Shown here: piece by piece, positions 1 to 7,507 of the stretch
How positions within the stretch are numbered: the stretch's first letter is position 1
How the letters are laid out: every line of letters starts with the position of its first letter
DNA from: DASPKW01 sp038244055
Lineage (GTDB): Bacteria > Planctomycetota > Phycisphaerae > Tepidisphaerales > Tepidisphaeraceae
Assembly: GCA_038244055.1 (NCBI GenBank)
Contig: JBBRTW010000024.1
Coordinates: 1-30,166 of the forward strand
Direction of reading: 5' to 3'
DNA: 30,166 nucleotides
Notes under the pieces: model-generated
Told to the model about the DNA's origin: nothing
Databases searched by the model: none
Seen by the model: only the letters and a program-made list of their open reading frames with translations
Program-made: the position numbers and the translations under genes

Positions 1-374
1 CGTTTGCGGCGGCGGCTGTGGTTGATCGCCAGGTTTCGCGTGATCGTGAAGAGCCACGTCGAAAATTTCTGGGGGTAGCGGTAGGTCGGAGCGAAGCGGA
101 AGGCGCGGAGGAAGACTTCCTGGCCGATGGATTCGACATCCTCGACATTGCCGAGCATACGATAGAGATAAGAGAGGACGGCGGAGGAATAGCGCTCGTA
201 AAGGATGGAAAAGGCAGGTTTATCCTGCGTCTGCTGGGTGCGGCGCATCAAATCTTCATCCGAGGCCTTGCCCAGCACGGCCGCGGGTTGAAGTTCAACC
301 ACCGTCTCCGGCGCTGGTGGCTTGGGAGGCGCGGGCTTGGAACCGCTGGCCTTTTCCGCTCGTTTCTGCTGCAT
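1..374 (-). CDS. ECF RNA polymerase sigma factor, N-terminal part (runs off left edge)
   Basis: The minus strand from an ATG at 374 is open to the window edge and encodes about 124 residues. After a Pro/Ala/Lys-rich leader of about 35 residues comes a typical sigma-70 region 2: DEDLMRRTQQ, then an ILYERY..VLSYLYRMLG helix, VESIGQEVFLRAFR (the core-binding helix, usually D-A-E-D/E), and STWLFTITRNLAINHSRRRK, the usual W-L-x-x-I-x-x-N end of region 2. Region 4 lies outside the window. Such factors direct core polymerase to alternative promoters, usually under anti-sigma or C-terminal control; neither is visible here. An AGGA seven bases before the ATG supports this start, although the frame stays open upstream. 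The opposite strand is also open over this stretch, but that reading has no family resemblance. Confidence 0.85.
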   Translation of the reverse strand, partial: MQQKRAEKASGSKPAPPKPPAPETVVELQPAAVLGKASDEDLMRRTQQTQDKPAFSILYERYSSAVLSYLYRMLGNVEDVESIGQEVFLRAFRFAPTYRYPQKFSTWLFTITRNLAINHSRRRK

Positions 375-1218
375 TCCTCGATCCTGCGAGGCGGTGCGAC
401 TCCAGAGCCGCTGCTCCGGCCGCGCCGGCCACAAAAACCCGTCCACTTCCGAACCCGTCAGCCCTCGGCGACGATGGATCGCATGAAATGCAAGCCACCC
501 GATGACAGTCCAGCGATGCTACTCCGCATCGCGGTCCCGCGTCAATGCCATTGGGCCTATCGTTTGGCCGGGGCGGGGCTTAACCCTCAACCCAAAAACG
601 TACCTTCACCACTGTGAACGCGGAGAACACGGGGAATGCCGATGATTCGGGAGAATTGCAGGACATATTGGCCGGGCCCATGGCAGGCAAAGGCGGGAGT
701 GGCAGCGATTTGGATTATCAGGAGCGCAATTAATACCGGAATAGAAGCAGGCTGGGCGGGTGCGGACTTTTCCACCGCGAATGTTCAGGAGCGGTGGATA
801 AGCTGACCGCGCCCACCTCTCGCGACAGGCGTATAAAAATCTTCTGCTAAGGTGTTTTGAGGTAAGTATCGGTGTGTCAAATCGTTAGTGTCATTTCGGA
901 AGTTAGTACCCAACATTTAGTAAAGTCTTCGTTGACCAATACCAGATGTAGTGTATAGTCGGCGACGCGATATCGAAGGGACCGGAATCGTATAACACAT
1001 CGGCCTCACTTCGGAGAGATCGCGGCGGCTTGTCAGGAAAGCGATCGTTTGGCCGCGAATTTGCATGGGTTCACGCAGTTATTTTCCAGCCATCAGGATG
1101 ATGGTTGCAACCAGGAAACCAGGTTTTCACACGCGAGCGGCCGAGTCACGGACGCTTACCCGACCCGCGGTGGCGACCCTTGCTTGGCTTTGCCCCTCGC
1201 CGGGCTCTGCTGCGCTAT
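375..1218. other. Long intergenic region between the sigma factor and dcd
   Basis: No convincing gene is visible in these 844 bases. The first part presumably holds the promoter of the leftward sigma factor gene. Around 605-635 there is a copy of the dispersed repeat of the type 'caccgcggagaacacgg', and a shorter trace lies near 770. From about 825 to 1000 the sequence is clearly richer in A and T than the surrounding coding DNA, which would suit regulatory DNA or an unannotated small RNA, but I see no recognisable RNA family. Short frames at 1049-1420 and 1065-1331 overlap dcd in other frames and look like chance. Confidence 0.5.
605..635 (+). repeat. Dispersed intergenic repeat, CACCGCGGAGA type
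   Basis: The sequence has the pattern ttcaccactgtgaacgcgga followed by gaacacgggg. It is related to the better-preserved copy at 1784-1815. Repeats built on CACnGnGGAnACnGAGG motifs are common in intergenic DNA of planctomycetes and several other phyla. Their function is not known to me. Confidence 0.5.
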
Positions 1219-1779
1219 ATGGCCATTCTTTGCGACACACAGATCCGCGAGCTCATCGGCATCGAGCCGTTCGAGGAAAACACCAAGCGGCCTGGCCGGG
1301 TCTCTTTTGGCGTTTCTTCTTATGGCTATGACATCCGGGTGGGGTCGGTCTTCAAGATCTTCACCAACGTCAATTCCGAGATCATCGACCCGAAGCAGTT
1401 TTCGGACCGCTCTTTCGTGACCGTGGATACGGATGAGACGGGCAAGGATTACGTTCTGATTCCGCCCAACTCGTTCGCGCTGTGCGAAACCGTGGAGTAC
1501 GTTTCGATCCCGCGCGACTGCCTGGCGATCTGCGTGGGCAAGTCGACGTATGCCCGCTGCGGCATCATCGTCAATGTGACCCCGATCGAGCCGGAATGGC
1601 GCGGCAAAATCACCTTGGAAATTTCCAACACCACGCCGCTGCCGGCCAAGATTTACGCCAACGAGGGGATCGCCCAGTTGATTTTCTTCCAGGCCGAGCG
1701 GGTGTGCGCTGTATCGTATGCGGATAAGCGCGGGAAGTATCAGGATCAGCCGGGGCTGACTTTGCCTCGGGTGGATTAA
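1219..1779 (+). CDS. dcd: dCTP deaminase
   Basis: The 186-residue product converts dCTP to dUTP plus ammonia in the cytosol, feeding dUMP to thymidylate synthesis. Family features are clear: the N-terminal MAILCDTQIRELI, the loop SFGVSSYGYDIRVG at about 29-42, the GKSTYARCG motif (S109, R113), and ITLEISNTTPLP, whose E134 corresponds to the catalytic glutamate (E138 in E. coli, with S111 and R115 matching S109 and R113). The C-terminal GKYQDQPGLTLPRVD is the nucleotide-covering tail. The open frame extends upstream to 1105, but the residues before the ATG at 1219 do not belong to the family, and length from this ATG matches the usual 185-190 residues. No strong ribosome binding site precedes it. 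nrdJ, another dNTP enzyme, lies downstream on the same strand. Confidence 0.96.
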   Translation: MAILCDTQIRELIGIEPFEENTKRPGRVSFGVSSYGYDIRVGSVFKIFTNVNSEIIDPKQFSDRSFVTVDTDETGKDYVLIPPNSFALCETVEYVSIPRDCLAICVGKSTYARCGIIVNVTPIEPEWRGKITLEISNTTPLPAKIYANEGIAQLIFFQAERVCAVSYADKRGKYQDQPGLTLPRVD

Positions 1780-1783
1780 GAGA

Positions 1784-1815
1784 TTCACCGCGGAGACGCA
1801 GAGGTCGCGGAGAAG
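1784..1815 (+). repeat. Dispersed intergenic repeat, CACCGCGGAGACGCAGAGG type
   Basis: Immediately after the dcd stop lies ttcaccgcggagacgcagag followed by gtcgcggagaag. This is a well-formed copy of the CACCGCGGAGACGCAGAGG-type repeat often seen between genes in such genomes. A degenerate copy is at 605-635. Confidence 0.6.
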
Positions 1816-1875
1816 AAAGAATTTTTGTTGTTGGTTGGGATCGTGGTTCGCGGATTGGAATTTGAGGTGGCGGCG

Positions 1876-2073
1876 ATGGATATCCGCAGGGAAATGGCGC
1901 TGGCAGGGGTGTCGGTGATCGGAGTGATCGCCGGATTCGGGTGTTCGGATGCGGATCGGCATACGGGCGATGAGTATCGGGATGACAGTGTGCGGATCAG
2001 TTCGGATCGGTACGAGCGGCGCGGCAGTGAGAAGGATTCGCAGCAGAAGCAGCGGGCAGCGCCCGCGGAATAA
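1876..2073 (+). CDS. Small putative lipoprotein or exported protein
   Basis: This 65-residue frame starts MDIRREMALAGVSVIGVIAG and continues FGCSDADRHTG before a very polar, charged tail rich in Asp, Arg, Lys and Gln. A short basic start, a hydrophobic stretch and a cysteine resemble a lipoprotein signal. However, the residues before the Cys (G-F-G) do not match the usual L-A/S-G/A lipobox, so lipidation is uncertain. An alternative start is the ATG at 1894. A strong intrinsic terminator begins 15 bases after the stop, which supports a real transcript ending here, though the transcript could belong to dcd alone. I do not recognise a family. Confidence 0.45.
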   Translation: MDIRREMALAGVSVIGVIAGFGCSDADRHTGDEYRDDSVRISSDRYERRGSEKDSQQKQRAAPAE

Positions 2074-2087
2074 TCTTAGATTCGGAT

Positions 2088-2130
2088 GGCGGCGGGCCGG
2101 AGGCTCCATCGGCCCGCCGCCTGTTTATTT
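2088..2130 (+). terminator. Rho-independent terminator after the dcd/lipoprotein unit
   Basis: A perfect 12-bp stem GGCGGCGGGCCG / CGGCCCGCCGCC (2088-2099 and 2110-2121) encloses a 10-base loop and is followed by TGTTTATTT. Stability and the T-rich tail are typical of intrinsic termination on the plus strand. Confidence 0.85.
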
Positions 2131-2548
2131 GAGTGTGCGGAGATTCTTGTGGTGCGGGCGTCTGGCCTGCATTGATTTTGAATGTATTGATGGAGCCAGG
2201 AGCGCTTTTCGAATCGGTGTTTGAGCAGGTCGCGGTTCACCACGGGTAATGGAGTACCATTATCCATGCCACCCAGATCTTCTCGACCACCGACGCGAAA
2301 TCCGCTTCAGACAATTGAAGAGTTGGTGACCCTTTGCGGGCGGTGGTATTTTTTCCCATTGCCGGCGCGGGGTGCGCTGTCGCTGTTGCGCGGCCGAGGA
2401 GCGGCCGCGGAAGTGAAGTGAATTTGAGCGGGCAGGATGCCCGGCAAGCATGAAAATAATCGGGTTGGGTTTGCTTGAAAGAGCCCGCCGAAACCCGTGG
2501 ATAGCAATTCAGTATTCAGCACCTCCCAAGGAAGGATGGTTTGTTCCA
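2131..2548 (+). other. Intergenic leader region upstream of nrdJ
   Basis: About 420 bases separate the terminator from the nrdJ start and should contain its promoter. I looked for an adenosylcobalamin riboswitch, because B12-dependent reductase genes often carry one, but found no convincing B12 box or conserved core. A small hairpin CGGGC-aggat-GCCCG at 2429-2443 resembles the dispersed CACGGGC hairpins elsewhere in the window. A Shine-Dalgarno-like AAGGAAGG lies at 2528-2535, about 13 bases before the chosen nrdJ ATG. Confidence 0.5.
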
Positions 2549-5500
2549 ATGAAGATCGCCCGAAGGTTCACCAAGGCAGGTCAGGACCCGTACACATCGG
2601 TTGAGTTCGAGAAGCGGACGAGTCGGATCACCAATCCGGATGGCTCGGTGGTGTTCGAGATGACCGATGCGGAGATTCCGCGGCAGTGGTCGCAGCTCGC
2701 GACCGACATCATGGTCAGCAAGTATTTCCGCAAGGCGGGGGTTCCGCAGACAGACAGCGACGGGCAGCCGCTTCGCGATGCCCAGGGGAACGCGGTGAAC
2801 GGGCCGGAAAAATCGGCGCGGCAGGTGATCCATCGGCTGGCGGGATGCTGGCGGTACTGGGGCGAGAAATACAACTATTTCGACTCGGCCGAGGATGCGC
2901 AGGCGTTCTACGATGAACTGGCGTACATGATGCTGCACCAGATGTGCGCGCCCAACTCGCCGCAGTGGTTCAACACGGGGCTGAATTTTGCTTATGGGAT
3001 CACCGGGCCGAGCCAGGGGCATTTTTACTGCGATCCGCGGAGCGGGGAGATGCTCAAGGCCAAGGATGCGTATAGCCATCCGCAACCTCATGCGTGCTTT
3101 ATCCAATCTGTGCGAGATGATTTGGTCGGCGATGGCGGGATCATGGATCTGTGGGTGCGCGAGGCGCGGCTGTTCAAATATGGCAGCGGCACGGGCTCCA
3201 ATTTTTCGATGCTGCGCGGCGAGAACGAAAAACTTTCCGGCGGCGGCAAGTCATCCGGGCTGATGTCGTTCCTCCGCATCGGCGACCGGGCGGCGGGGGC
3301 GATCAAGTCCGGCGGCACGACCCGTCGGGCGGCCAAGATGTGCTGCCTCGATCTCAATCACCCGGATGTCGAGCAGTTCATCAACTGGAAGGTGCGCGAA
3401 GAGTTGAAGGTGGCGGCGATGGCCGAGGGGATCAAGGTTCTGCCCAAGGACCAGCAGGAGCAGGCCAAAAAAATGGGGCTCAAGCTCGATTACGATTTCA
3501 ATGGCGAGGCGTACTACACGGTCAGCGGGCAGAACTCGAACAACTCGATCCGCATTCCGAACAAGTTCTTCAAGGCCATTGAAGAAGATGGCGAATGGAA
3601 CCTGATCTACCGCACGAGCAACAAAGTCGCCAAGACGCTCAAGGCCCGCGATCTGTGGGAGCAGATCGCCTTCGCGGCCTGGCGCTGCGCCGATCCGGGC
3701 GTGCAGTACGATTGCACGATCAACCAGTGGCACACCTGCCCGAAGTCGGGGCGGATCAATGCCTCCAACCCCTGCGTCACGGGCGATACGCGCGTGCTGA
3801 CGCCGGGCGGCATCTGGCGTCGGATCGATCAGATGATCCACCTGCCGGCGCGGCTGATCACGAATCTGAATGGGCAGGAGATTCATGTCACCGATGGCGC
3901 GTTCCCGACCGGAACGCGCGAGGTGTTCGAGCTGAAGACGGCAGGGGGGTACAAGCTGACCCTGACGGCGGATCACAAGATTCACACCCGCGGGCGCGGC
4001 TGGATCGCGGCCAAGGATCTGACAACCGATGATGAAATCCGCCTGCCGAGCAAGCCGGCGGCGGTGCAGGAAATCGGCGAGCCGCAGGACCCGCGACTCT
4101 TCCAGTTGCTGGGGTTGTTCGTGTCCAGCGCCAACGGCGCGGCCGACGCGGTGCATCTGGATCGGGCGCTGCCGGAGGCGGAACTGGTGGATGCGTTCGC
4201 GCATTACGCCAACGACAATTGGGGCTCGGCGGTTTACAACGATGATTATGTTAACGCGGCGATGATCGCCGATGGGCGCTCGGATTCGCCTTCGACGATG
4301 GCGGTGGCGCTGGACAACCGGCGGCTGCTCTCGCGGTTGTCGGCCTTCGTGCGGACGGAGAACGGGCAGCGGCGGCTGGGCGATGAGGCCTTCACGGCCG
4401 GTCTGGCGGCGCAGCGGCATCTGTTGCGCGGGCTGTTCACGGCCGATGGCGTGGTCACCAACAACACGCTGGAAATTCGCTCGACGACGCGCGAATTCCT
4501 GGAAGATGTGCAACTGATCCTGCTCGGATTCGGGATCAAGTCGAACATCCTGCAACTCGCAACCCGCCTTTCGGGAGAGAAGTTAGAAGTTAGAAGCGAG
4601 AAGCGAGAAGCGGATTTCGACCCATCGCGCAACTCGGAACTCGCCAACGCTCTCAATACGCTCAGCGGAGCGCCGCCCGAGCGCCGGGCCTTTACCTCCC
4701 CCGGCGTGCCGGTGTCGCATGACCTGGTTGGCGACTGTGACGGCGGAGCCGTTACGGGCCTGGAATCGGAACCCACATCCGACTCCTCCGCCGCTCGATG
4801 CGCAGACTCACAGCGCCACGGCCTGCGTATCGACTCGGGCAGCCTCCGCTCTTTTGGCAAATACATCGGCCTGCTCCCCGGCCGGAAGCTGGCGCGCTTG
4901 GCCGATCTGATTTCGGTCTCGATCGCCACCAGCGAGTACGCGGGGAATTTCGATCATGTCGCCACGCTGACTCCGGCGGGGACGCGACAGGTGTTCGACC
5001 TGACCGAGCCGGTGACTTCGAGCTTCATCGGCAACGGGATCACCGTCCACAACTGCTCGGAGTACATGTTCCTCGATGATACGGCCTGCAACCTGGCCTC
5101 GCTGAACGTGCTGACGTTCTTCGACGCCGAGACGCAGCACTTCGACATCGAAGCGTACAAACATGCGATCCGCATCTGGACGATCGTTCTGGAAGTGTCA
5201 GTGCTGATGGCCTCGTTCCCCTCCGAGGAAATCGCGCGGCTTTCGTACAAGTTCCGAACGCTGGGATTGGGATACGCCAACCTGGGCGCGATGCTGATGC
5301 AGGCGGGAATCGCCTACGACAGCGAGACCGCCCGGGCGATCTGCGCGGCCCTGACTTCGATTTTGACGGGTCAGTCGTATGCCACTTCCGCGGAAATGGC
5401 GGCCGAGCTCGGCGCATTCCCCGGTCACGAAGAGAACAAGCACGAGATGCTGCGGGTGATCCGCAATCATCGCCGGGCGGCGTACGATGTGGATTCGGCG

Positions 5501-7489
5501 GCGCGGTCGCAGGATTCATCGCTGCGGAATATCGGCGGGTACGAGCAGTTGGATATCCATCCGGTCGGCATCGATGCCCGCCAGTTCGCGACCCGGCATC
5601 CGCTCTGCTCGGAGCATCTGCTGACGGCGGCGCGGGAATGCTGGGATCGGGCCCTGTCGCTGGGCGAGCGCAACGGTTACCGCAACGCGCAGACTACCGT
5701 CATCGCGCCCACCGGCACGATCGGCCTGCTCATGGATTGCGATACTACGGGCGTCGAGCCGGATTTCGCGCTGGTCAAATTCAAGAAGCTGGCGGGCGGC
5801 GGTTACTTCAAGATCGCCAACCAATCGCTTCGGCCGGCGCTGGTCAACCTCGGCTACTCGCCGGCGGAGATCAACGACATCATGAAGCACGTGCTGGGTT
5901 CGCTGACCCTGCACGGCGCGCCGCACGTCAACTTCGATACGCTGCGGTCGGCCGGGTTCACACCCGATGAACTGCACCGGATCGAGGAGACGCTGCCGGG
6001 CGTGTTCGAGCTGTCGTTCGCGTTCTCGCCGTGGTCCGTCGGCGCGGCCACACTTGCCCGCCTGGGCATCGGCGAAGCCGAATGGCAGGCACCGGGATTC
6101 AACGTGCTGATTCGCCTGGGCTTCACCCGGAGCCAGATCAACCTGGCCAACGATGTGATCTGCGGGCGCGGCACGATCGAAGGCGCGGCGCACGTCAAGG
6201 ATGCGCATCTTTCGGTGTTCGACTGCGCCAACAAGTGCGGCAAGACGGGGGTGCGCTTCATCGCGGTCGAAGGGCATATTCGCATGATGGCGGCCGCCCA
6301 GCCGTTCATCTCCGGCGCGATTTCCAAAACGATCAACCTTCCCAATGAAGCGACCGTGGAAGAGATCAAGAGTTCCTACTTCCTCTCCTGGCAACTCGGG
6401 CTCAAGGCCAACGCGCTCTATCGCGACGGCTCGAAACTGAGCCAGCCGCTCAACGTCAAATCCGATGAGGATCTCGACAAGAAGACCGATGAGGAGGATG
6501 AGGAAGCAGTGGAAGCGGCCCGCGAGGAAGTGGCGGGGCAGATCGCGCTGGTCTCGCAAATGGCGACTGCCAACGTGCAACTGTCGGCCGGCGTGACTTC
6601 GGATAATCTATCGGCCGCCCCGCAGCACACGCACATCATCGAGAAGATCGTCGAGCGGATCGTGGAGCGCCCGCTGCGTCGGCGTCTGCCGGATACGCGC
6701 AACGCGCTGACCCACAAGTTCGACGTGGCCGGGCATGAGGGATACATCACCGTCGGGCTGTACGAAGATGGCTCGCCCGGCGAAGTGTTCATCACGATGG
6801 CCAAGGAAGGCTCGACGATCGGCGGCCTGATGGACACGATCGCGACGCTGGTGTCGGTGGCGCTGCAGTATGGCGTGCCGGTGGAATCGCTGGTGCGCAA
6901 GTTCGAGCACGTGCGCTTCGAGCCGAGCGGGATGACCCGCAACAGCGAGATACCCTTCGCCAAGTCGCTGGTGGATTACATCTTCCGCTGGCTGGCGATG
7001 GAGTTCATTCCGGGATATCGCGCGGCCAACGCGCCCAAGCGGCCGGAGTCGAAGAAGGTCGACAGCGCGGCGGCCAGGCCCGCGCCGGCTCCCGCAGCTC
7101 GCGAGGAATCGAGCGAGGCGAAAAAACTCGGGCCGGCGGAAGGTGTTGCCGGCGGTCCGTCATCTGCCGTAAATTCCGGCGCGTCTTCCGGCGGCGATCT
7201 GCCCTTCCCGCGTCCGCAGGCGAAGAAGGGTGGCAACGGGCACGGCCCGCGCAGCGAGCCGGATACCGCGCAGCAGTTCGCGTATGGTGAGGAGCAACCG
7301 ACGCCAGCCGCAGCGACGGAGTCGAGCGGGCTTAACCTTCGGCTGACTGTCGTGGCCGATCCGCTGAGCCAGCAGGGCGCGGAAATGCAGAGCGATGCCC
7401 CGGCCTGTGATGTCTGCGGGTCGATCACGGTGCGGAGCGGGACGTGCTACAAGTGCCTGAACTGCGGGAACTCGATGGGATGCAGTTGA
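2549..7489 (+). CDS. nrdJ: Vitamin B12-dependent (class II) ribonucleotide reductase with intein
   Basis: The precursor has 1646 residues, or 1219 after removal of a 427-residue intein, the usual size for this family. It reduces ribonucleotides to deoxyribonucleotides using adenosylcobalamin to make a thiyl radical. The mature protein begins MKIARRFTKAGQDPY, which sets the start at 2549 rather than the upstream ATG at 2450. HACFIQS holds one redox cysteine; NPC|SEY supplies the radical Cys836 flanked by Asn and Glu; ACNLASLN carries the disulfide partner. APTGTIG lies at about 1053-1059, a TSCPD domain at about 1388-1490, a low-complexity Pro/Ala linker at about 1495-1600, and CDVCG..CYKCLNCG..GCS at 1620-1645, the C-terminal redox/zinc tail. 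The gene ends 18 bases from a convergent gene. Confidence 0.97.
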   Translation: MKIARRFTKAGQDPYTSVEFEKRTSRITNPDGSVVFEMTDAEIPRQWSQLATDIMVSKYFRKAGVPQTDSDGQPLRDAQGNAVNGPEKSARQVIHRLAGCWRYWGEKYNYFDSAEDAQAFYDELAYMMLHQMCAPNSPQWFNTGLNFAYGITGPSQGHFYCDPRSGEMLKAKDAYSHPQPHACFIQSVRDDLVGDGGIMDLWVREARLFKYGSGTGSNFSMLRGENEKLSGGGKSSGLMSFLRIGDRAAGAIKSGGTTRRAAKMCCLDLNHPDVEQFINWKVREELKVAAMAEGIKVLPKDQQEQAKKMGLKLDYDFNGEAYYTVSGQNSNNSIRIPNKFFKAIEEDGEWNLIYRTSNKVAKTLKARDLWEQIAFAAWRCADPGVQYDCTINQWHTCPKSGRINASNPCVTGDTRVLTPGGIWRRIDQMIHLPARLITNLNGQEIHVTDGAFPTGTREVFELKTAGGYKLTLTADHKIHTRGRGWIAAKDLTTDDEIRLPSKPAAVQEIGEPQDPRLFQLLGLFVSSANGAADAVHLDRALPEAELVDAFAHYANDNWGSAVYNDDYVNAAMIADGRSDSPSTMAVALDNRRLLSRLSAFVRTENGQRRLGDEAFTAGLAAQRHLLRGLFTADGVVTNNTLEIRSTTREFLEDVQLILLGFGIKSNILQLATRLSGEKLEVRSEKREADFDPSRNSELANALNTLSGAPPERRAFTSPGVPVSHDLVGDCDGGAVTGLESEPTSDSSAARCADSQRHGLRIDSGSLRSFGKYIGLLPGRKLARLADLISVSIATSEYAGNFDHVATLTPAGTRQVFDLTEPVTSSFIGNGITVHNCSEYMFLDDTACNLASLNVLTFFDAETQHFDIEAYKHAIRIWTIVLEVSVLMASFPSEEIARLSYKFRTLGLGYANLGAMLMQAGIAYDSETARAICAALTSILTGQSYATSAEMAAELGAFPGHEENKHEMLRVIRNHRRAAYDVDSAARSQDSSLRNIGGYEQLDIHPVGIDARQFATRHPLCSEHLLTAARECWDRALSLGERNGYRNAQTTVIAPTGTIGLLMDCDTTGVEPDFALVKFKKLAGGGYFKIANQSLRPALVNLGYSPAEINDIMKHVLGSLTLHGAPHVNFDTLRSAGFTPDELHRIEETLPGVFELSFAFSPWSVGAATLARLGIGEAEWQAPGFNVLIRLGFTRSQINLANDVICGRGTIEGAAHVKDAHLSVFDCANKCGKTGVRFIAVEGHIRMMAAAQPFISGAISKTINLPNEATVEEIKSSYFLSWQLGLKANALYRDGSKLSQPLNVKSDEDLDKKTDEEDEEAVEAAREEVAGQIALVSQMATANVQLSAGVTSDNLSAAPQHTHIIEKIVERIVERPLRRRLPDTRNALTHKFDVAGHEGYITVGLYEDGSPGEVFITMAKEGSTIGGLMDTIATLVSVALQYGVPVESLVRKFEHVRFEPSGMTRNSEIPFAKSLVDYIFRWLAMEFIPGYRAANAPKRPESKKVDSAAARPAPAPAAREESSEAKKLGPAEGVAGGPSSAVNSGASSGGDLPFPRPQAKKGGNGHGPRSEPDTAQQFAYGEEQPTPAAATESSGLNLRLTVVADPLSQQGAEMQSDAPACDVCGSITVRSGTCYKCLNCGNSMGCS
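3773..5053 (+). mobile_element. Intein within NrdJ with a degenerate LAGLIDADG domain
   Basis: The element lies in frame between INASNP and CSEYMF. Block A is CVTGDTRVLTPGG with Cys1 at residue 409, block B is LTADHKIHT with the T-x-x-H signature, block F is VFDLTEPVT, and block G is GNGITVHN ending in His-Asn (residue 835), followed by Cys+1. All splicing residues therefore look intact. In the middle, LLGLFVSSANG (about 518-530) and LLRGLFTADGVV (625-636) mark the two dodecapeptides of a homing endonuclease. The first lacks its acidic residue, so cutting activity is probably lost. Between the second motif and block F lies a repeat-derived insertion starting near 4579. Confidence 0.95.
4579..4613 (+). 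repeat. 7-bp tandem repeat inside the intein coding sequence
   Basis: Five 7-base units run head to tail: GAAGTTA twice, GAAGCGA twice, then GAAGCGG. They are translated in frame as GEKLEVRSEKREADF. GAAGTTA-type arrays are familiar from intergenic DNA, so this looks like a dispersed repeat that landed in coding DNA. The unit length is not a multiple of three. Confidence 0.85.
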
Positions 7490-7507
7490 ACTATTGAAGG
7501 TGGGCGA

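Noticed and set aside
587..775. Minus-strand 62-codon frame with a signal-peptide-like start (VLIALLIIQIAATPAFAC)
   Set aside because: The C-terminal third is encoded by a dispersed repeat (605-635), there is no family resemblance and no ribosome binding site, so it is probably chance.
2131..2548. Possible cobalamin riboswitch before nrdJ
   Set aside because: Expected from B12 dependence, but no B12 box or conserved receptor core could be recognised.
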